The notes under the pieces are model-generated. The model was not told the DNA's origin. It saw nothing but the letters and a program-made list of their open reading frames with translations, and searched no databases. A stretch of 64,000 nucleotides of DNA, from positions 345,445 to 409,444 of the forward strand of contig KN834791.1 of assembly GCA_000827265.1 (NCBI GenBank), in the 5' to 3' direction. The position numbers and the translations under genes were made by a program. Origin of the DNA: Collybiopsis luxurians FD-317 M1 (lineage: Eukaryota > Basidiomycota > Agaricomycetes > Agaricales > Omphalotaceae). Each line of letters begins with the position of its first letter. Position 1 is the first letter of the stretch. This document shows, piece by piece, positions 1 to 11,233 of this stretch.

Positions 1-3000
1 ACTGGGAAGTTCGGCCGCCATCATCTTCTCTACCTCCCGCTTACGAACGAGAATTGCCGACATACTCCACTTGTATAGACTAAACGCAGCCGACTTGTAT
101 CCCCGGAAAATCAAGCGTCCTACTGCCCGTCCGGAACTAGGTGTCATGGATAGTGCCCACAAGCGTCGAACATTCGAGAGGACGCACTTGGGGCCCACGA
201 GCGATTTGAGTACCAACCTTGAAGATTTTCCGGCTCGGTTTAAAGCTCTAGGAGAGGAGGTTGCCACATTTATGAACTGTCTGAATGAATTTCCCGAGTT
301 TACAGACGAAGTCGCAAATGCATCCATCTCTAGCTTCGAGGGCGATCTCAAGTATTGGGCGAACTGCTTGCAAGATTATAAAGGCGTGTCTTTTCTCGAT
401 GCGTTTCGGCATCCTAGGTTGAACTGTGCCTCATGATCAGGTCATTTTCGATATCCCGCCGTTCAGCGCTATGTTCAGGATCTCGCAGCTGAAATTGGGG
501 AACACATCGATAACATGACCTCTGCCTTATCTTTATTTATTGCCGTCGGTATTCCAGCCGTTCGCTCAGCGCAAAAATATGCAGCAACAAATCTACTGAA
601 TCTTTCAACATTCACCACCTTCTTCTCCGCACTAACAGGAACTGCGTTGCAGATGTCATATCAACAAACTGATGGCACAAGTGTTGCGGTGAATTCCTTT
701 TGGTTTGCAAGTCTGGTTTTTAGCGTTACAGCAGCCGTAAACAGTCTGCTAGGACTAAGATGGAAGCGCGCTATTTAGTAAGTGGTCAGTTTTTGGAATA
801 TTCAATGTCTGAATGTCATGCAGCCGCTCCCCTGAACACCGAGTTCCATGGTGGATTCTTGTTTGGATCAAACGATCACCATTTATATTTCTTGCGTTGG
901 CTGTATCCTGCTTCTCGATAGGTCTTTGCCTTTTTACATATGCCTCGAAATAGGTAATCCGTCCGTATCCACAGCCCAATGCATTTATTCACTCTCTCCT
1001 CACAGAATAGTATCACATCAACCATCACCACAGTTTCCAGCTTTTTCTGCTCATTTGGTGTGCATTACAACAATCTCTTTTATCAGTTACTCACCTGATC
1101 TACCCAGGTATATTGGCAATCTCAGCTTGGTTCGCCTTGGAACAATGGGCATTCAGCCGCAAAAAATGGCTAGAAGATATAATTGTTGAACTGAGAGAAA
1201 GTATCTTACAGCTTCATGCCCTTTCCTTTGTGGCGCGAGTGTTCAAACAATCTCGAAAATTGGTATCGGCACATATCTCGAGTGCAAGCTTCAGGCTACA
1301 TAGTGTTAAATTCGTCAATGTACCGAGTGATGGCGAGAAAACGAAGGAATCAACCGATGGTCTTCCCGTCATTATGCCACCAGCTAATGCCTCTACAAGA
1401 GTTTCTGCAATAAATCACTCATTGTCGTACAGCGGTTTGCCTACTATACCGTCCAGTGAAGGAAATAGACCCGGGAAGCAGCTCTGGCGGGACGCCTTCC
1501 TCTTGATGAGGATGAATACAGCATTCGCCTCCTGGTCTCGGATAGCTGCGTCGGTACCTAAGCTCAGGCACCTAAAACCGATACAGAATATAGCGGCCCA
1601 TCAAAGGTTGATTGCCCATATGCAGTTCTCGCCTGACGGAAGGTATTTGGCTACTTCGAGGTACATTTTCTTGATATATTTTCCAGTCGTTCGAGTGCCT
1701 GATAATAGAGCGGTGCAGTTGGGACAGGACTTCGATAATATTTCGAGTTCAAGTATGAAAACAGATAACCGGAATTCCCGCAATACTCATGAGCTTCTGC
1801 GTAGAACTCTGTTCTTACTCGCTATCGAACATTAGGCCTTGCAACGGGTTTTGTCGGACAAGTCTCATGGTTAGTTTCTCTTTTCTTAGAATTCCGGCTG
1901 TCTTCAACAATGCTTAGGTCACCAACTGGGCATCTTTTACTCATTAAGCTCAATCGAATCGTCAAGGTGTGGACACAAGTAAGCTACTGACCTGCAACTA
2001 GGACGTTACTGGCCTGATTACCCTTCACCCTTCAGGATGGCGCATTTCAGAACGCAATTCATAGAGTAGCCTACATTGACTCTATCACATGGTTCCCAGA
2101 CGGCGAAGGCGAGTTTGTCAATGACTTACTTCACATTGATAGATAAACTTTCCCCTTTTCAGCGTTTCTGTCAGTTGAGGGAACCAGTGTTGCTAAGTTG
2201 GTACGCAGCGACTACCTTTTCCTGGCTCTACGTATACTGAATGACATTTATGCAGAGTTTGACAGGCGAGGCATGTATTTCTTTATCATCTCTATGGCAT
2301 ACCGCTGAATATCAGCTCAGGTCTTGGGGACATATAATTTCGGAAACATGAAGCTACGAGACGTCGCTGTTACACCCGATGGAATACGCCTCATAGGTGT
2401 AGGGCCTTTGATTCAGTCACCCGACGGATTTCTGCCAAGCAAATCGAGAGCGGAAAATCGGCTTACAGGTTGGTGTCCTGCCCGCAGATCATTCTCATCG
2501 AGCCTTATCTGTCGCAGTTTATAACATAGAAACCATGAAGACAGAATAGTAAGTCACCAACTTTTCGATTTGTTTGGGTGGGTACGCCCCTAACATCTCC
2601 AGCACTATCCCTGTGCTCAATGATGTCAAGAATATAACGTTGGCAAAGAAGACTCCGGTCGGCGTTGTAGCATTGGTCAGCTACGAGAATAAGGTACGCG
2701 CGCGATTACCCATTGACGGTCGTGCCGGTTAATCATTCTGTCCAAAAGGCATCCCCGCAACTATGGGGGCTGATAACAATGAAGGATGTCGCTCGAGTAG
2801 TTCTTCGGTAAATATAAATGTAAATTGCAAAAGCTCCCGTCAGCAGTCTGATGCTCCTTAGACAAACCTATATTCCTAAATCACCGGTTGATTTTGTAGG
2901 CCGCTGTCATTTTGGAGGTAAGAATGATGAACTGGTCCTCAGCGCTGGAAAAGGTAAATGAATATTGCATACGCCCTAGACAACTTTGAGGCTCATACTC

Positions 3001-3288
3001 GTCTTCTCAGCTGGGGATATATACGTTTGGGATCGAGAGTCAGGATTACTACTTCACCATATCGAAGCACAAGGTATCGAAGGGAATATGACTTGTATAT
3101 CCTGGAACCGTGTGGAAGACAACCCATATATGTTTGCTACAGGCAACAACAATGGTGCAATACGACTCTGGACAAAACCTCAACAACAAAAAATCTCTTC
3201 TCAAAACTTATCGCCGGATGCAGGGGACATGGAGAGACCATTAGCGCCAGAGGGCTTGGTTTCCCAGCCGCCCTCATTGAAAGAATAG
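1..3288 (+). CDS. Membrane-anchored WD40-repeat protein (5' partial; nonsense codon in one exon)
   Basis: The reading frame is open to the left edge, so the start may lie outside; the first in-frame ATG is at 146. The N-terminal part has at least two hydrophobic segments (exons about 441-777 and 824-953), followed by a WD40 region from about 1600. It contains SPDGRYLATS, SWDRTSIIF, WSPTGHLLL and, near the end, AGDIYVWDRESG and GNNNGAIRLW. Exons I can join: to 383, 441-777, 824-953, 1006-1057, 1108-1660, 1719-1752, 1805-1869, 1918-1978, 2036-2108, 2163-2200, 2256-2270, 2321-2468, then further exons to the stop at 3288. Three introns begin with GC (384, 2109, 2271). The final codon of exon 824-953 reads TAG just before a GT donor, so this allele may be broken, although everything after it is well preserved. 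The family resembles mushroom TM/WD40 proteins of unknown role; the WD40 part suggests a protein-interaction scaffold. Confidence 0.75.
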
Positions 3289-3413
3289 GTAGCTACCTTT
3301 GCCATTTCAAATCCCAGTGCTGCCGTAGAGATAGGTACTGTTACATTCATATTGAAACATTTTCCGATGGCCCAAGAAAAGAGGTTTCGAGTACACATAC
3401 TACACTGCAATCT

Positions 3414-5372
3414 TCACCGCTTATCGCCACGATGCTCTGGTCCAATAACATCCTGCAATCCGTTTAACAATATCTCGATATCCTGAATCAATCCCTGACC
3501 CAGATCCGCTTTCGCAATTTTACGCGTTAAAAGCTTCTCGGATGAGTTTACCATCTCCTTTTGGCTTGATTCGAAAGAAGCTGTTTCCAGGGCCATAGAT
3601 GAAATGAGATATGACTACCGACGCAATGCACAGGGTGACTTACCGAGGATTTCCAAATCGTTTTCATTAGACGAAAGCGGTGAGGGTATTTCGATTGCCT
3701 GGAGGCGTTCACCCGTATCGTGAACTATGTTATGCGAGATTAGAGATCCATTGACAATTTAATATCAAGCGTACCAATTCTAACCAGTCGTCCGGTCTCC
3801 TCCAGTACCTGCTCAGAAGTCTGCGGCAAAAAGTTGAGGTCAGACATGACACCCAAAAGGAATATTCCTTAACTGATGCATCATTCAACCCCAAAATGCG
3901 CTTCGCTTCCTGGTCGAATACGGGCTTAATATCTAGCCATGGTTTACTTTCATCTGCCACCATACTATGAGCACGTAGTTGATCGATATAATTGCGCATA
4001 GCCGAGGAATGAGAATAAATGATTTTTTTTTGAGTAGATGCAATGGTTGCTTCGAAATTGGACATCTATCAGGCACTTGTAAGGACCTAAACAGCGAGGA
4101 ACGAACAGAACGACGAGCACAGACAAATGCCAGAGCCAGCTCAGAATCATGGGCAAGCTTAAGCGAGAGATTGAACGCGTCCTGGAGAATTGTAGTATTT
4201 CGTTTCTGTCATCGAGGTCAAGCAAGTTAACGACAGCTCATATGGCACTCACCACCTTCAAGGCAAACATATCCAAGTCCCTCCTTGAAACCTCTCGATT
4301 ATTCTCCATAATAGAATGACTTTGCACATGGTGCTTTGCTTGTTCCCGGGCAACCTTGGCGAATTCCTCGCTTCGAACATGTCATACCAGGTTGATCATA
4401 GCCGGCACGTATTCAAAAAGGAAACTCACAACACTCGACTGACTTCTGAGTTACGATCTTCAACGCCGAGCTTTCGCGCTACTAAGAACCTAAATTGAGA
4501 TTCGGCAGATTCTTCAATGGAAGACAGAGATCGAGACAGTCTTGCGAGTCGAACGTGATAAGCGTTCAATGTCTATGCGCGAATTGATTGAGATTTCCAA
4601 GTTCGTGTCAGCACTACGACATACCGTCATAGTGTCTAGAGTGTACCGAGGTTTTTTGGATGCAGACATCTCCACAATGCCAAAGCTATGCCCGGGCGTA
4701 GGAATGTTTTCCTTCGGTAGATGTTGAATCTGCGGCACCTTGCTAAAAGTCGAGTGGTCGTTAGCGTCGGACGACTGCTTCGTCCGCAAGAATTGAACGC
4801 GCACTCCTTCAATTCAGTCAACATCTTCCCTATTTCCTTGAACCGTTTTAGCCTTTCCTTTTCCTTTCTCTCCAGAGTCTCGAGCATTAATTCTATGCGT
4901 CTCTTTGCTTCGAGCTCTTGCTTAAGGGCATTAATTTGCGCGTCTTAATATTGACAATCAGAAGGTGAAACCGGAGTATTCAAGGCATGTTGCGGTTACG
5001 TGTTTCTTCAGCCAGCTTCAACTTCTTCCCGAGTAGGTTGTTATATATCTGTACATCTTGCCTTGCTTTTGCGAGCCTTGAAGCTGCGATATCACTGGCT
5101 GAACGCTCGTTGGAACTGCGTTGATAGCTTTCGGCTGACGTCAGATGAATAGCCCTTTCGAATAGAGAATTACAGACTGAACCATACCTGAATGATTGCG
5201 CTCGCGCCTCCATGACACCTGCCCTGCCTCTGACATGCTCGCTAAAGAATAAAATGGCGTCTTGGAGAGGTCCTCGATACACCCGTCCAAAATCATCCAA
5301 AGATATTAATTCTCTGGGCAAGCCGAGGTCAATTAAAGAGTTGTAGATGGCTTCTGGAGACTTGTCTGACAT
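3414..5372 (-). CDS. Coiled-coil protein of unknown function
   Basis: The first exon (5372 to about 4990) begins MSDKSPEAIYNSLIDLGLP and is charged and helical. A 55-nt intron joins it in frame to a strongly heptad-like, K/E-rich segment (about 4935-4800, including LERKEKERLKRFKEIGKML). Further exons on the same strand lie near 4800-4510 and 4065-3730, with a last piece ending at 3414. I could not fix the middle splice sites. No enzymatic motif, signal peptide or membrane segment is visible. The overall form, a short globular start followed by a long coiled coil, fits a cytoskeletal or tethering subunit, but I do not recognise the family. The gene converges with the WD40 gene, with 125 bp between stops. 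Confidence 0.5.
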
Positions 5373-6116
5373 GGCGGAGAAGAGAAAGAAAGTAACCGAC
5401 CCTGAGCGCCTATTTTTGGTGGCTAGATACAGCTTTGACCGACCAATTTCCTAATTTGGTCGAATTCAGGTGTTCTTGCGCTTCATTGATGATGGCCTTG
5501 AATGTCAAGGATAAGCCGAGTTTGGGTTGTTTTGGTCTCGACGCACTCACTGTGTAGCAGTGCGCCTCATTGATTTTTTTTTGGTTATTTGTAATTGCCT
5601 TTCAAACACTGTGTATGTGCACTTCTTGCAAATTGCCACTTGGACCCCTTATTCTGCCGCCGCTGATTATCAATACTCAATTATTCCCGGCATTGAAGGT
5701 TCAAGGCAACAAAGAGTAACATAGATCATTAGCGTCGCTTCGACGTTGTGCATAATGCATCTCCTCAGAAGTGGACCTCCTAAGCTTTTACAAAAAGTCA
5801 CTCGGCGTACCCCTTGCAAGCATAGTCGGAGGGAGGATGATTTTATCAACTTCCCAATGGCTTAACATTCCACAAAAAAATAGAGTAGCATAGGTTGAAC
5901 TCAAGTGAAATCACATAGTTCTTCGGTTATACTGCCAGATTTTTCCATGTAAATAGTAAGTATATGAGATTTTCTAAATCTGCAAAATAGACCCTACTTT
6001 GGCCCTACTAGTGCATAATATTACAGTTATTCAATTCATAAGATGATCTCTGGATTTGTATATCAATTATTAGCTTGGCAGTAGTATCAGCTGTGACAAG
6101 CATTGAGCACACCTGA
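5373..6116. other. Intergenic stretch
   Basis: This lies between a start codon (5372, minus) and a stop codon (6117, minus). It holds the upstream region of the coiled-coil gene and AT-rich downstream sequence of the F-box gene. I see no coding signal or RNA gene. Confidence 0.6.
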
Positions 6117-7536
6117 TCACTTGAACCACCATTCCAACAATCTTCTTTCCCTCCAATGAAGCATTCCTGTCTCGAAGCTCAATGGAAAGGCATTTTTGAT
6201 ACATTTTTGCTGCATCTCTATCCCGTCTGCCTGGATAAAATCCATACCGACATATATTTTCCGTGGCTCTCCACTTGCCTGGGACATCCTAATAATCAAG
6301 GCCTGCAAAACTGGATCTATGGAAGAGGCTAGGGTGTCATTGGATTCTTCTATAGCTAGTTCATTGGCTGGTGCACTCCCTGAGCCATTCTGGCGAATCA
6401 AATCTCGGTACTCGGTCTCAAGATTGATGTGAAAATCCAATTCTGCAAACTCAAGAGCCCAGTGTGCTGAAAAATCTTCTAGAAATCGCAAGAGAAGCCA
6501 TTCATCTTTCACAAAGAGCTGTAATTGTTCAAGCTTGGGGAACAATTGCTTTCGAAGCTGAAATTCTAGTGAAATATCGAGAAATCTTAACAGCAAAGAT
6601 ACATAACAAAGTCTATAGCCACATACCTGAAGTGTTAAGATCTGTGATAGTAAGGTGAATAAGCTCTCTACCTAGCTCCGAAAAGCGTTCATCTGTAAAT
6701 GCTTTTTCAAGGCTACTTGCTGGCATTGCCAGATAGCGCAACATTCTCAAATCCAAGCACGGAGACGGTAATACTACCATCTGAATCAAATCCGTCCCCT
6801 TGGTCGAGAAATTTCGTAGACAAAGACGGTCCAATCGTAGCGGAGTTATACCCAAAGAAGCAAATTTGGAGGACCACTCGTCGAAGATGTCTTCTAAGAC
6901 AAGAATGCTAAATGATGGATACCATCTAAATTCTGACAGGCAAAGTGTTTTCAGATGGGGAGCGTGGACCGCAATGGAACGCAGAATGTCGCGGTATGCA
7001 TGGAAGCGCCAGTATTTCTCGATGACCAAGTGCTCAAGGCAGTCTATACGATCCAACACCTGCTCAAACAGTGCGACGTCACCAGAGACAGAGTCAGATG
7101 GATCATTTAGCGAGTCAATGAATTTCCAGTGGGTGCGAAGGAACTGAAGCTGCTTAAATGGAAGATCGATGGAAGAGATGGAAGGCTTTATGACTGCCTT
7201 GCCCTGCGGTTGCGAAGGGTTTACAACACGGGGGGGATTATAGAATACATCTCGTATACGCGACTCGATGCAGAGTCCCTGAATACAAGAAACAATATCG
7301 GGTTGCTGAAGCGTTTCAGTGAACGAGTTCTGCAATTCCTCAAAGAGAGACTGCATGCGTTCTTTGTCTATACCGCATATCCTTCTCGGACCAATGTGCA
7401 GGATCCGGTACAGATGAGCTCGACAGCGTGGTAGGAAAGCCTTGCAGACAAGACTGCAAACCTTGAGATCAGTGAAAGAAAATCGCAACTCGTCGATAAC
7501 GAGGTCGCAAAGCTCGAAGGGAAGGGGGCCGGCCAT
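6117..7536 (-). CDS. F-box protein with leucine-rich C-terminal region
   Basis: Two exons (7536-6627 and 6565-6117) are joined by a 61-nt intron (GTATGTGG...CACTAG) and give 452 aa. The start is the ATG at 7536 (MAGPLPFELCDLVIDEL); upstream in-frame codons lack an ATG. Residues 1-50 match the fungal F-box consensus: LPFELCDLVIDEL, then KVCSLVCKAFLPRCRAHLYR. The rest carries irregular leucine-rich strands such as LKTLCLSEFRWYPSF and LEHLVIEKYW, as in mushroom F-box/LRR-like proteins. F-box proteins dock substrates on SCF ubiquitin ligases through Skp1; the substrate here is unknown. Agaricomycetes carry large, fast-evolving families of such genes, so this is probably a lineage-specific member. 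Confidence 0.85.
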
Positions 7537-8182
7537 GGACTTGATGGTGGTTGGGTTCCAAAAGAGTTTCAATGTGATATGGTAATTATAAGTGGGTACC
7601 CGTCACATCAGCATACCGTAATTAAGTCTCCTTCTTCGCTTCCGGATAATGTCTTATTGAACGCTGCTCAGCTTCCATCACTGTTGAGGATGAGAGTAAT
7701 CAGTCGCGCGACACTGTGACACGGGATCGTCGGGATGTTAGGGATGGTCCGTGCGTAGCTTGGAGAAAATTACGTGTTTGAATCTTCATGCGCCAAGGCA
7801 GACAGGCTTCCTTCAAAAGGAAGGAGCTCGAGATCATTCGGCGGCAACCCTGGCAATGATTCAGGAGTTTTGCGGTAGAGTTGTACAGTATAGCGTAGTT
7901 GTAGGCAGTTCGCATCGTTAATCACAACGGGTAAAAACGTAAGTGAAAGCCGTGCTTATTCGACGGAAGTATGTCCTTAACTCTGTAGTGAGTACAAGAC
8001 CGGCGGCTTCCTTCTATGGGAGGATCCATTCCCGGCGGTGCCGTATATATCCTACTGACTGCGAAGTTACTCTGACACATTGGGGATCGAGCTCAGTACC
8101 CCCATAAATGGTGCTAAGGTATGACCAACTACAACATGTGCTCATAAAAGGCAACGAGCCGCTAGTTATAGCAGCAGTAGTT
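7537..8182. other. Intergenic stretch
   Basis: This is the upstream region of the F-box gene and the downstream region of the VIT/VWA gene. Short open frames here show no recognisable domain. I see no RNA gene. Confidence 0.6.
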
Positions 8183-11095
8183 TTACGAAGAAGCGAGTAT
8201 ACTTGAAAGATTATATCGCAAGTCTTGAAGCCTCTCATGATCAACCCCGAGCTCGCTCTCAACCCATTTCTCCGCCTTCTTTCTCATTTCAGATGTCAAC
8301 TCACCCACATTATCCATGTCATACCTTTCCATCCATATCACCATAATCAGCGTGGCCCCAGCATCCCTTTGGACAATACCACACTCCACGAGTCTCGCCC
8401 CAAAATCATCTACATTCAGTTTCAACAGTTGGGAATTTGAGAAGGTGTCCAAACGGCAAAGCAAGTTTAGGAGCTCAGCACTGGCCAGAAATTTTCCATT
8501 CCACTCTTGTCGTCGAGCAACTGCAGAAAGGGGGGCACCAGGAGTACTGATACTAGTGTCAGTGTCAGTGGAATTCTCGACATGATCTAAGCTATAGGCT
8601 GAGTTCGAAGCTGGAAACTGGGAATAACTCGTGCTGCCGAATGAATCCAGCCTTACTGCAGCACGTTGCAATAAAGGATCCGCACCTGAAGATGTATTCA
8701 AGCTTGTATTGGTGTGCATGTCGAAACTGTCGAATATTCCGTAAGTTGAATGGGCGTAAGACGTCGAAGAAACAGAAGTGGGAAAAAATAATGGCGCAGG
8801 AGGTCGAGAGGGAAGAGTAGGTATGGGATTCGGCCGTGGTGGCCTGAAAGTAAACGGAGAGCGAATATCTGCCGAGATAAATGGATGTGCCTCTACAAGG
8901 TTGATTTTTTTCTCTCTTTTGTCTAGACCGACGAACTTCGTAAAATGACTTTCTAATCCGTACTCCACACCTAGATGAACGATCTCTCGTTCCTCGTTCG
9001 TCCATGTGAGTTTTGCGTGATCCCCACCTCCAAATGGCACAGAGACGGAGGTAGAAAAGGGGACCCTTCCCTCTTCACAGTCGGTAATGAGAGCTTTGGC
9101 GGCGAGCGTATGAAGAAATGGAAAATGTGTGATGCCTTGTATGGATGTCCCACTGGCGAAGGTAGAAGGATAGACCTTTGAGATCGGCACCTCCACTTCT
9201 ATTGAATCCCCAGTAGAAGCCACCATGCCTTTAATCTTGACTACTTTGATGAAGCCTTCATTGCCTGTTTTTTTAGACATATCAGGTGTGCGAATAATAG
9301 CGTACACCTGAGTCTTGGTATCGGGAAGAATACCCTGAATGACAGGCGGCGATTGTTGAATAAGTGGTGACCGCGAAAGACTCAGGTTCTTGGCATTGGA
9401 TGACCTGCAACTAGAAGATGATGGAACAGTCCTAAGATGCTTGTTCTCTATCACATCGTTTCTATTAAGCTCCCACTCGACTTCAGACAACAGCACCTCC
9501 GGCATTTTAGCTTTCCTAGCAGCCCGAAGCAAACGTAAACATTTTCCTATCAATGCCTCGCCTTGGTTTGCAAATAACATCATATCACCTTTGCGGCGTG
9601 TCGAAATATCAGTATCCATGCTAATTTCGCTGGGTGCTCGGTCCCCAATGCTCAGCGTGTAGACGCTATAATTCCGTTGAATTTCGACCATCTGGGCATT
9701 ATTTCGAGGGGGCCCGAGGGGGACAAGAGAGGAATAAACTTCCAATCCGGTCCTGCCCGTAAGAACAAAAACACAGACCGAAGCATGGTGGTGTTCCGAA
9801 AGACTTTCGTCAACGAGGCTGAAGACCGAGGAAAACTCGGTTTTGCCGTAGTTTGCTTGCATAGACCTTTATTCTACAGTGAGCGAGTGGATCTGCAAAA
9901 CATTCAAATGCACTCAACCTACTCAATATGATCTGTCGCTTCATTTAAGGTTTCCTGAGTATATGTTCGACTTTTTTCCCATAATTTCATAGGATGGAAC
10001 CCCAACGAGATTGCGTTGAACGTTGTTCCGTTAGTTGGTAGGCCTCTAAGGAGAGTTACCAATGCTTCACGAATCAATCGCACACTTTCCGCTCCCAAAC
10101 TAACGCTGAGGTCTACCAAGAAGATGTACTCCATTTCAACCAGGGTAGGGGAGAAGTTGAACTTCGGGACTAGACTCAGCGCCAGAGAGGCTGTATCATG
10201 GCTCAAAGTTAGTTTGGAATATGACTCGATGAAACATCGAGGAAGATCAAGCCCTGTTGTAATCACAGACAACACAACATCTTCGTCAAGAAACCCAGGG
10301 CAATCCACGAGCGCGACACTGGCAAAGTGAGTTGGTTGGGAATTATCATTTGTGACAGTGGCATTGTCTCCCAATTTGACAGAGATAGAATGACCAGACG
10401 TACAGACGATATTCTTAATAACACCTGCTTGTTGGACCATGATGTTCAACTGAAATGGGTGATCTGCCATGCCCCCTATGACAGAATTGAAGAAAGAGGA
10501 TGCTGTACCGTTTCTCTTAGCATAGGTCCGCGGAAAGGTAAACTTGACTGCATTAAGTTCCTCGCTATCGAGAAGCTGGATATACCGCAAATTTATTGTT
10601 ACAGTTTCCGCAGACAATATGTCCCCAACATTGACATAGAAGTCTGATAATTTGGCAAAGGGACATCGTGAGCATAATGAATTATGAAAGAAAGACATGA
10701 GAGATCAGCGTACTTTTTGGCGCCATGGAGTGGCCTAATTTAGCTGTATGGCCAGTTTGCTCGTCTTCTCGTTTGAGATCCTTCTGATCCCTGACAATTC
10801 CCTCGACCTTAGATCCATCTTGTCGGGTCATTTCAAACCCACAAACTGTTGCCCCCGGCATGGTAAGAAGATTATAGATTCCAGAAATACCAGTAGTCCA
10901 ATGGGGAGGAACAGTGAATCGCTGTGAGAGAAATACGGAAGCATGTATATCCAAAATCTGAACTGTTGCAGCGCAGCCGCCAAGAACTAGGTCAGTGCCA
11001 GAAGTATAATCATATAAACGGTAATAAACGTTGCTTTGACTTGTCTTCATGGTGGTGGGATATGTAGTTACCTGCTGATTGCCACGGGGCGACAT
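8183..11095 (-). CDS. VIT and von Willebrand factor A domain protein
   Basis: Three exons (11095-10714, 10643-9923, 9866-8183) join in frame to 928 aa. Residues about 30-165 form a VIT domain (YNLLTMPGATVCGFEM, then KREDEQTGHTAKLGHSMAPK and VNVGDILSAETVTINLRYIQ). The VWA domain follows: EYIFLVDLSVSLG supplies a MIDAS-like D-x-S-x-S, and the next exon has SVCVFVLTGRTGLEVYSSL. The C-terminal 500 residues contain low-complexity linkers and a helical tail (MVIWMERYDMDNVGELTSEM). The architecture is that of VWA5A/inter-alpha-trypsin heavy-chain-like proteins, which are intracellular in fungi and poorly characterised. The 5' end is slightly uncertain, since an intron could start after codon 8. Confidence 0.85.
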
Positions 11096-11233
11096 CGTCG
11101 ATGATCCGAGCGGCAGCGCTTGCCAATGATACTTTGTCAGCAGCCTGCCGATTCGATTCGACTCGCGGCATAATCAAGAGTCGAATTGTACCTTACCATT
11201 TAAGTATACACGTTCTACATTAACAGTTAGCTT

